Source: SZUA-252 sp035716005 (GTDB lineage: Bacteria > Eisenbacteria > RBG-16-71-46 > SZUA-252). Taken from it: a DNA stretch of 23,727 nucleotides. Made by a program: the position numbers and the translations under genes. The stretch lies in the NCBI GenBank assembly GCA_035716005.1, contig DASTKG010000010.1, positions 1-23,727 of the forward strand, read 5' to 3'. The notes beneath the pieces were generated by a model. That model did not search any database, had not been told where the DNA came from, and worked only from the letters and a program-made list of their open reading frames with translations. This document shows positions 17,666-23,727 of the stretch, piece after piece. Each line of letters opens with the position of its first letter. Position 1 is the first letter of the stretch.

Positions 17666-20600
17666 CTAGCGGAGAATCATCATCTTCCTGCCGGAGATCT
17701 CCCCGCTCGGGAAGACGATCCGGTAGAAGTAGATGCCGCTCGCGACGTGCGAGCCGCGGTCGGCCTCGCCGTTCCAGCGAGCCGTGTGTTCCCCGGAGGG
17801 GAGGACCTGGTCCACGAGCGTCCGGACCAGGCGCCCCGCGACATCGTAGACGCGCACGGAGACGCGCCCCTGCATGGCCGTGCTGAACGGGATCGTGGTC
17901 TCCGGGTTGAACGGGTTCGGCCGATTCTGGCCCAGCGAGTTCACTCGAGGCGATGTCGCGGGCGCTTCCTCGATCTCGACCCCCGTCGCCATGGCGATGT
18001 CCTGGATCGGCATCAGGGGGCCGTACGTGCCCGTGTTGAAGCCCGCCGCGACGGCCCAGTTGCTGATCATGGTCGGATCGGTCGGGCAGGGCCAGCAGAG
18101 CGAGCCCGATGCCCGCGCGCCCCGGCAGCCCGTCAGGAACTTGTAGAGGATCCGCATGCGGTTCTCGACACCCGAACGCGGATAACTCAACGAGGCGCGC
18201 GGAATCGTGCCCGGCGTGCCTCGCACGAACTGGATCGAGTAGCCGTACCCGAGTGACTTCGTCTGGTCGAGATCGGCCGACGCGTCGAATTCGCTCGCTT
18301 TCGCCACGGCCGCGACGTCGGTCACGCCCGACGCGACCGGGTAGGTCGCCGCGGCGAACGCGCCCCCCGTCGGGGTGAGCGGATCGAACCGGTTCGGGCC
18401 GGGGCAGCCGCCGTCGACTTCGTAGGTGAACGTTCCCGGAGCGGCGAGCCCGGGACCCGCCGTCGGCGCCGCGAAGCGATCGTCGATCGTCGGGTGGAGC
18501 TGAGTCGCCGCTCCGGCCCACGAACCCTTGGCCGCGCTGGGCGCCAGCGTCACGACGTTCGCGACGCCGAAGATCGAGGTCGATAGCGCCAGCTGGCTGG
18601 CGCCGGCCATTCCCACGGGCACGTTGGTGAGCGAGTTGAACGCGTCGTCGCCGGAAAGGAAGATGCAGCGATCCCCCCCGTTCGTCCCGGTGTCGCGTTT
18701 CGCCCAGTCGCTGGCCAGCTGGGCGTCCTGTTCGTCGAATACGGTCGGCGTGCGCGAATGCGAACTCTGGATCACGATCCGATACCACGAGGCCAGAGAG
18801 TCGACGATGCCGTACTCTTCGACGTTCGGAAAATAGTTGCCCAGCCGCAGGGGCCGGTCGCCGCTCAGCTCGTGACCTCCGGCATTCGCCCCCTGAACGT
18901 ATCCCTGGAGATGGCGGTAACGGTCGGCGCGGACCCCCATCCCCCGCAGCGCTTGCGTCACGGGATCCTGGGAGTAGCTCCATCCCGTGTAGGCCCCGTC
19001 GAGATTCAGCACCGGCGTATCGGTCCTTCCCGCCAGGAGCGAGCCGCCCGAGCCGGCCGGGTAGGCGCCCGGCAGCACCTGGAACTCGAAGATGTCGGGA
19101 GCCTGCAGCGAGCCGCCCGGCAGGAGCGGGAGATCGCTCACCTCGTAGGCGGGGTCATCGGCGGAGAACTGATACGCGGCGCCGCCGTTGATGTCGACCG
19201 CCTTGAAGTAGTACTGGAGTCGCGTCCCGCGCGGCAGGAACGCCAGGTTGTCGTACGCGCCCTGCCCGTTGATCGTGAAGCCGCCGGGCAGGTTGAAGCC
19301 CGACTTGTCGCGCGGCGGCCAGTTGACCCGGAACGCGCACCCCGCCAGAGCCGTATCCCCCGCGGCCGAGATCGAAACCGCGTCCGCGTCGAGCCGAGTG
19401 GAGTCCCAGGGACTCCAGCCCTTCGTGGCGGGGTCGAAGAGGCGATAGATCATGCGGGGCGCATCGAAGGCCGGGTTGAAGGCGCCGTTCGTTCGCGCGA
19501 TGGTCAGGCCGCTCGCGACCGACTTGTCGAAGCCGAACTGCCAGTTGATTCCCATGCCGTTCGGCCGAAGTCCGGTCACGATCGAGACGACGATCGAATC
19601 TCCGATCGGCGAGTTGAAGTTGTCCTTCACGGCGCTCCGTGCGATCTCCGGGTCGGGGTTCGTCTGGAGGGCCGTGCCGCGAATGCCGGGCCAGCAGGGC
19701 GCCACGGCGCAGTTCGCGCCGGTCATGGTGCCGTCGACGAAGGTGGTCTGCGCCACCGCCCCGGCGAAGATCGCGACGCGCGGCGACGGCGTGCCCGAGA
19801 CCGCCTCCAGCAGGAAGTCGTCGTAGAGCACTCCGTATTGCGTGCTGATGTCGCAATCGACTCCGTTGGCCGATTCGCCCGGGACGCACTCGAGGTTCCA
19901 CCGGACCTGGACCGAATCCGCCTGCGTCGCCTCGGCCAAGTGGTCCGTGTGCGTACCCCACGACTCGACGCCTCCGGCGTGCCGCCCGTTCGACGCCGCC
20001 GTGTCCCGCCAACGGGACCAGGCCCCGCCCTTGAAATATCGGTACTCGGCGAACTGGACGTAGCCCGACGTGCGCGGGAGGTTCATGAACTCGCCCCAGA
20101 CGAGCCGCAGCTCCGCCGTGCCCGGTGGAACGGGGAAGGTGCAGCTCACGATCGAGTTGAACTGGCCGGGGAGCGCGTTCTTCGTGGACGAGTCGACGCC
20201 GAGGAAGAAGCGTTCCGTGGCCGAGTTCTTCTGAGCCTGGCAGACGTCGGAGGTCGTGTAGCTGCTCCCCTGCTGGATGGCCCAGAGCTCGCCCTTGCCG
20301 GGGAAGACGCGGGCCGATATGCGCACGCCGTCGGTCTCGGTCGCCGTGATCGGATCGGCCACCAGGATGTCCCCGCCCACCGTATCGGTGCCGCCGGCCT
20401 GCGCCTGCTCCGCATAGAGCGTGCGGGTCGAGGAGCCGTCGTTCACCACGATGTCGTCGATCACGATCCCCTGGCCCTGCGGCCACAATCCGTCCTCGGA
20501 GGAGTTGTGGTCGTCGGTGACCAGCAGCAGGTAGAGAGCGCGGTTCTCCGTCGACATGTGGAAGTTGAGATTGACCGTCGCGGGAGCCCCGCTGCTCGCA

Positions 20601-21367
20601 CCGACGATCGTCGGAGCCGCCGCGCCGTTCACGAACGGCGTCAGGCCCGGGGTCGTCCCGGTGATGTTGCCGGTGAAGGTCGCCTGGAGCGTGGACGCGT
20701 TGAACGTGCCGGTCGTGCGCACTTGGTCGAAGGCCCCGCGATCGTTCCCGAGCGGATCCTCGTCGCCGAGGTTGTCGCCGTTGTCGTCGCCGCCGCCGAT
20801 GAAGTAGAGGAAGTCGTAGTTCCGCTCCAGCGCCACGTTCAGGCTCATCGTGATGGCGTAGGTGCCGGTGCTGGCCGCGATCGGCGTCCGGTTCGACTCG
20901 AGATCGATGTGAAGAATCTGATTCGTCACGTCGGGGTAGCCGACCGGGACGACCCAGCTCGGATCGTACCTGCCGCACCAGATCGCGCGGCTCCCCGTCG
21001 GGATCGCGGGGCGCTGGCCGGCGGGCGTCGAAGCGTCGACGACGTGGAATTCCTTCTCCGACACGGATCGATCGGCGCGCCCGTAGCCTCCGAGCGATCC
21101 GACCGCGTACGTGTTCAGCGAATCGGCTTGGAGCGAGGTGCGAGCGACCCACGTCCCGCCGGCCCGATCCAGGCAAGCGCCCGGATAGAGAAGGTAGGAC
21201 TTCGTGACGTTCGAATTGCGGATGGAGGTGCCGCTCAGCGAAGGAGCGTACGAGCCCGAAGAACCCGAGCCGGAAGGAGACGTCGTTCCGCTGCCGGAAA
21301 CGATCGGACCCCGGGCCTGGGCCTGCGAGGCAACGAGCAGGGCCGCGACTAGGAGACGCGCGGGCAA
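17666..21367 (-). CDS. 1233-residue secreted protein with FlgD/T9SS-like C-terminal tail, unknown function
   Basis: The N-terminus is an export signal (LLVAALLVASQAQA), followed by a Gly/Ser/Thr-rich stretch (residues ~22-46) and several beta-rich modules. An acidic GGGDDNGDNLGDEDPLGND stretch (~190-208) may bind calcium. Cysteines are spread in pairs (for example VCQAQ, ECVPGE, CAVAPC, GCRGARASGSLC), suggesting disulphides outside the cell. The last ~85 residues are a classic sorting-type tail: NRPNPFNPETTIPF, VRVYDVAGRLVRTL, HTARWNGEADRGS, SGIYFYRIVF, KMMILR. No catalytic motif is recognised, so it may be a structural or surface protein. No ATG lies in frame near the signal: the nearest conventional start is TTG at 21367, but the basic residues of an ordinary signal n-region (RVQR) are coded upstream of it, so translation may begin earlier at a rare codon. 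Confidence 0.88.
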   Translation of the reverse strand: MPARLLVAALLVASQAQARGPIVSGSGTTSPSGSGSSGSYAPSLSGTSIRNSNVTKSYLLYPGACLDRAGGTWVARTSLQADSLNTYAVGSLGGYGRADRSVSEKEFHVVDASTPAGQRPAIPTGSRAIWCGRYDPSWVVPVGYPDVTNQILHIDLESNRTPIAASTGTYAITMSLNVALERNYDFLYFIGGGDDNGDNLGDEDPLGNDRGAFDQVRTTGTFNASTLQATFTGNITGTTPGLTPFVNGAAAPTIVGASSGAPATVNLNFHMSTENRALYLLLVTDDHNSSEDGLWPQGQGIVIDDIVVNDGSSTRTLYAEQAQAGGTDTVGGDILVADPITATETDGVRISARVFPGKGELWAIQQGSSYTTSDVCQAQKNSATERFFLGVDSSTKNALPGQFNSIVSCTFPVPPGTAELRLVWGEFMNLPRTSGYVQFAEYRYFKGGAWSRWRDTAASNGRHAGGVESWGTHTDHLAEATQADSVQVRWNLECVPGESANGVDCDISTQYGVLYDDFLLEAVSGTPSPRVAIFAGAVAQTTFVDGTMTGANCAVAPCWPGIRGTALQTNPDPEIARSAVKDNFNSPIGDSIVVSIVTGLRPNGMGINWQFGFDKSVASGLTIARTNGAFNPAFDAPRMIYRLFDPATKGWSPWDSTRLDADAVSISAAGDTALAGCAFRVNWPPRDKSGFNLPGGFTINGQGAYDNLAFLPRGTRLQYYFKAVDINGGAAYQFSADDPAYEVSDLPLLPGGSLQAPDIFEFQVLPGAYPAGSGGSLLAGRTDTPVLNLDGAYTGWSYSQDPVTQALRGMGVRADRYRHLQGYVQGANAGGHELSGDRPLRLGNYFPNVEEYGIVDSLASWYRIVIQSSHSRTPTVFDEQDAQLASDWAKRDTGTNGGDRCIFLSGDDAFNSLTNVPVGMAGASQLALSTSIFGVANVVTLAPSAAKGSWAGAATQLHPTIDDRFAAPTAGPGLAAPGTFTYEVDGGCPGPNRFDPLTPTGGAFAAATYPVASGVTDVAAVAKASEFDASADLDQTKSLGYGYSIQFVRGTPGTIPRASLSYPRSGVENRMRILYKFLTGCRGARASGSLCWPCPTDPTMISNWAVAAGFNTGTYGPLMPIQDIAMATGVEIEEAPATSPRVNSLGQNRPNPFNPETTIPFSTAMQGRVSVRVYDVAGRLVRTLVDQVLPSGEHTARWNGEADRGSHVASGIYFYRIVFPSGEISGRKMMILR

Positions 21368-21445
21368 CGGGATCGTTCGCTGGACTCGGATGATGGCCTC
21401 GCTAGGAGTATGCGCCCCCGGATGCCATTCGGGTCAACGAGCGGC

Positions 21446-21474
21446 ATATTATCTAATAATGCCTTTAATGTCAA
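21446..21474 (-). promoter_or_regulatory. Consensus sigma-70-type promoter of the 1233-residue protein, TTGACA-N17-TAATAT
   Basis: Minus strand: perfect -35 TTGACA (21474-21469), exactly 17 bp, -10 TAATAT (21451-21446, one base off TATAAT). It sits in an AT-rich island (about 21442-21500) that contrasts with the surrounding DNA. Predicted +1 is near 21439, giving a leader of about 70 bases to the TTG at 21367. This is the strongest promoter in the window. Confidence 0.85.
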
Positions 21475-21519
21475 GCATTTACATAATTAGGCACCAATTT
21501 TGCCGGGGGACCGGCGCGG

Positions 21520-22779
21520 CTACTCCTCTTCGACCTCGTTCGCCAGCGCCTGCTCCAGCGTCTGGCGACGCCGCGCGATCGTGAATTCGCCGGCGGCGGC
21601 TCGCATCACCTCGGGCGCGGCCGGGTAGGAGTTGTAGCCGGTCGCCGCCATGGCCGCGGCATAGGCTCCCGCGCCCCCGATCACGACGAGGTCCCCGATC
21701 TCCGGTCTCGGCACCAGGCGAGGCGCCAGCCCCTCCGGGTCACCCGGCGCCGGGGTGAGGACGTCCCCGGTCTCGCAGCAGGGACCGACGAAGACGACGG
21801 GGACACGATCGCGCTGCCGGGCGCCGGCCGTGCCGTCGCCCGCGACGACATCGATCGGGTGCTGCGCGCCGTAGAGGGAGGGGCGCAGGAGTTCGGTCAT
21901 TCCCGCGTCGAGCTTCGCGAAGGTGTATCCCTCGCGGCCGGTCGAAACGACGTCGACGCAGGTCGCCACGATGGCTCCCGCGTTGGCGACCAGATAGGCC
22001 CCCGGCTCGATCTCGAGGTCGAGCATCCGTCCGGTCCGCGCGCGGAAGCCGAGGAACTCCTCGCGCACGACGGAGCCGACCGAGGCGAGGTCGGTCCCCT
22101 CCTCTTCGGGCAGACGGGCCACCTTGAATCCCCCGCCGAGGCTCACGACGCCCACGTCGGGAAGCCGCTCGGCGATCTCGAGCGCCATGCGCGCGACGCG
22201 CGTCCAGACCGCCGATTCGCTTCCCGATCCGATGTGGGTATGCAGACCGGCCACGACCACGCCGTGCCGCGCCGCGAGCGCCTTCGCCTCCTCGAGCTGC
22301 TCGTACCAGATGCCGAAGCTCGACGCGGGGCCGCCCGTGTTCACGCGATTGACGGCGCCGCTTCCGAGTCCCGGGTTCACGCGGATGGTCACGTCGCGCC
22401 CCGGAAAGGCCTCCCCGAAGCGCTGGAGCTGGAGGAGGGAGCAGGCGGTGAAGCGGATGCCTCCCTCGACGAAGCCGCGAAGGCGGCGGGAGGGCGCCTG
22501 CGACGTGAGCGCGATCCGCTCGGGCTGGAACCCCGCCCGGAGCGCGCGCTCCACCTCGAAGTCGCTCGACGCGTCGACGCGGAGATCGAGATCCCGGAAG
22601 AGAGTCAGCACGGCGCGGCAGGAGTTCGCCTTCATGGCGTAGCGCACCGTGACCCCGAAGGCGTTCGGGAAGGCGAGCGCGCGGCGGGCGGAGCCCTCCA
22701 GCGACGCGCGGTCGTAGACGTAGCAGGGCGTGCCGAAGCGAGATCGAAGGTCGGCCGCCTCGGCGGGGCTCAGGAACAC
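21520..22779 (-). CDS. lysA: PLP-dependent diaminopimelate decarboxylase-like enzyme
   Basis: 419 residues from a GTG at 22779 with GGAGGG eight bases upstream. It is a fold-type III decarboxylase: PLP lysine Lys50 in YAMKANS, HTHIGSG (180-186), phosphate-binding SLGGGF (213-218), EPGAYLVANAGA (259-269), DAGMTELLRPSLYGA (291-305), the catalytic cysteine Cys335 in CCETGD, and YNSYP near the end. DAGMxELLRPxLY and CExGD are typical of LysA, which turns meso-diaminopimelate into L-lysine; ornithine/arginine or carboxynorspermidine decarboxylase relatives are less likely. The usual EPGR reads EPGA, so one substrate-site residue differs. It follows the M1 peptidase gene by 18 bases and is probably on the same transcript. 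Confidence 0.87.
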   Translation of the reverse strand: MFLSPAEAADLRSRFGTPCYVYDRASLEGSARRALAFPNAFGVTVRYAMKANSCRAVLTLFRDLDLRVDASSDFEVERALRAGFQPERIALTSQAPSRRLRGFVEGGIRFTACSLLQLQRFGEAFPGRDVTIRVNPGLGSGAVNRVNTGGPASSFGIWYEQLEEAKALAARHGVVVAGLHTHIGSGSESAVWTRVARMALEIAERLPDVGVVSLGGGFKVARLPEEEGTDLASVGSVVREEFLGFRARTGRMLDLEIEPGAYLVANAGAIVATCVDVVSTGREGYTFAKLDAGMTELLRPSLYGAQHPIDVVAGDGTAGARQRDRVPVVFVGPCCETGDVLTPAPGDPEGLAPRLVPRPEIGDLVVIGGAGAYAAAMAATGYNSYPAAPEVMRAAAGEFTIARRRQTLEQALANEVEEE

Positions 22780-22797
22780 GGGCGAAACCCTCCGAAA

Positions 22798-23727
22798 TCA
22801 GAGTTTCGCGACCGCCTGCTTTCGCTGGAGCTGAAGGACGCGCACGTCGGGATCGATGACGATCCGCTCCGGATCGAAGCCGCATCGGATCGTCACGCTC
22901 TTCGATTCGCCGGCTCCCAGCGTCACGGTCGCGCGCGCGTCACGATAATCGGGATTCGGCTCCGTGGGAACAACTTCCGAGCCCGGCTTCCCCTTCGGCC
23001 AGCGCTCTCCCTTCACCGCCGCGACCTCGATCGGCATCGTCCCCGTGCCGCGGTTCGTGACCGTCGCGGTCACGACGTACTCCACGCCCTCCCTCTTCTT
23101 CTCGGAGGTCACGACGCGGTACTCCGGCATCGCCTTCTCCTCGAACCACTCCTTCACGAACGCGTCGTAGGCGGCGGGATCGGCGGCGTAGGGACGGAGG
23201 GCCGCCACGAGGTCCTGGAGCGCCGGATGGTCGCGGCCCACGCTCCAGGTCCGGATGAAGTCCTGGTACCCCTGGAGCGCGCGCTCGTGCCCGAGATAGT
23301 CGTAGAGCATCCAGAAGACCCAGCCGCCGCGATCGTAGGTCACCGTCTCGTCGGAGTCGTGCGATCCGTCGATGTCGTACATCGGGCGCTCGTCGTCGGG
23401 CCGGCGGCGGTCGCCGTAACGCGACTCGATCCCCTTCGCGAACTCCATGCGGCCCCGCGGGCCTTTCAGCTGCTCGAAGAGGAGGAGCGTCGAGAAGTGC
23501 GACATCCCCTCGGAGATGAAGTCGCCGCCCGGGCCGTCCGCCGGGGTGAGGATGTTCCCCCACCACTGATGGGCCGCCTCGTGCGCGGTGACGAGCGCGG
23601 TGGCGTTCGTCTTGGCGTCGTTCTTCGTCAGGAAGCCGATGTTCTCGCTGAAGGTGATGTTCGTGCCGAATCCCTGCGCGTAGCCGGCGAGGGCCGGGAA
23701 CTCCGAGAGCTTGAGTTCGCGCCACGG
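22798..23727 (-). CDS. M1-family metallopeptidase, C-terminal part (5' end outside window)
   Basis: 309 codons are visible; the start lies beyond 23727. The zinc site is complete: HEAAHQWWGN (HExxH coded at 23569-23583) and, 19 residues after the last His, SEGMSHF with the third zinc ligand Glu. It begins with RELKLSEFPALAGYAQGFG, a block seen just before the active site in M1 enzymes, including those fused to ABC-type permeases. After the peptidase domain a helical stretch has the conserved YDRGGWVFWMLYDYLG, and the last ~90 residues are a beta-sandwich-like segment (VEYVVTATVTNRGTGTMPIEV). It should be an aminopeptidase. Whether an N-terminal membrane domain exists cannot be seen. Confidence 0.92.
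   Translation of the reverse strand, partial: PWRELKLSEFPALAGYAQGFGTNITFSENIGFLTKNDAKTNATALVTAHEAAHQWWGNILTPADGPGGDFISEGMSHFSTLLLFEQLKGPRGRMEFAKGIESRYGDRRRPDDERPMYDIDGSHDSDETVTYDRGGWVFWMLYDYLGHERALQGYQDFIRTWSVGRDHPALQDLVAALRPYAADPAAYDAFVKEWFEEKAMPEYRVVTSEKKREGVEYVVTATVTNRGTGTMPIEVAAVKGERWPKGKPGSEVVPTEPNPDYRDARATVTLGAGESKSVTIRCGFDPERIVIDPDVRVLQLQRKQAVAKL

Noticed and set aside
18758..21352. 864-codon plus-strand open frame opposite the 1233-residue secreted protein
   Set aside because: Arg/Val/Asp-rich mirror of a real gene that has a signal peptide, sorting tail and strong promoter.
21489..21503. Third -24/-12-like match AGGCAC-N5-TTGC on the plus strand
   Set aside because: It points into the 3' end of lysA on the opposite strand with no plus-strand gene. 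It shows that such matches also arise by chance and tempers the other two.
21502..21515. Small hairpin GCCGG-GGGA-CCGGC just after the lysA stop
   Set aside because: Only five base pairs, and no T-run follows in the direction of lysA transcription.

Overview
The window is very GC-rich bacterial DNA, densely coded, with 15 protein genes of which two run off the ends. No tRNA, rRNA, CRISPR array, insertion sequence or phage gene was seen. Two secreted proteins end in a FlgD/T9SS-like C-terminal tail of the kind with PNPFNP, VYDxxGRLVRTL and GIYFYRI blocks. Together with the family mix, this fits a metagenome-type genome from the Fibrobacterota-Chlorobiota-Bacteroidota side of the tree, for example Candidatus Eisenbacteria. 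That placement is inference from protein style only.

Layout. 1-2272 (minus): soluble Ser/Thr kinase fused to a TolB/FlgO-like domain and TPRs, 3' end missing. 2366-2929 (plus): small secreted protein. 2926-5060 (minus): a translationally coupled pair, PlsC-type acyltransferase then NodB-type deacetylase. 5159-6862 (plus): ABC1/UbiB-family kinase-like protein. 6866-7993 (minus): a three-domain protein joining a BCAM0308-type zinc-finger module, a ribosome hibernation (HPF/RaiA) domain and a cold-shock domain. 8286-9221 (minus): exported proline-iminopeptidase-like hydrolase. 9281-11032 (minus): exported subtilisin. 11180-13844 (plus): OPT-family transporter followed by a periplasmic protein made of two His-containing repeats. 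13950-14795 (plus): GNAT acetyltransferase. 14868-17423 (minus): divergent membrane pyrophosphatase. 17666-21367 (minus): 1233-residue secreted protein. 21520-23727 (minus): LysA-type decarboxylase downstream of an M1 metallopeptidase whose N-terminus lies outside the window.

The genes are mostly housekeeping, envelope and secretion functions and do not form one pathway. The most interesting item is the BCAM0308-HPF-CSD fusion, which looks like a ribosome-directed stress factor and has a good -24/-12 (sigma-54-like) promoter match upstream. A second pattern is that four genes (kinase, 2366, subtilisin, GNAT) lack a Shine-Dalgarno sequence and have a -10-like hexamer 5-8 bases before the ATG, which suggests leaderless mRNAs. 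The other confidently placed starts mostly carry a clear Shine-Dalgarno. The promoters of the 1233-residue protein and of the pyrophosphatase can be read directly.
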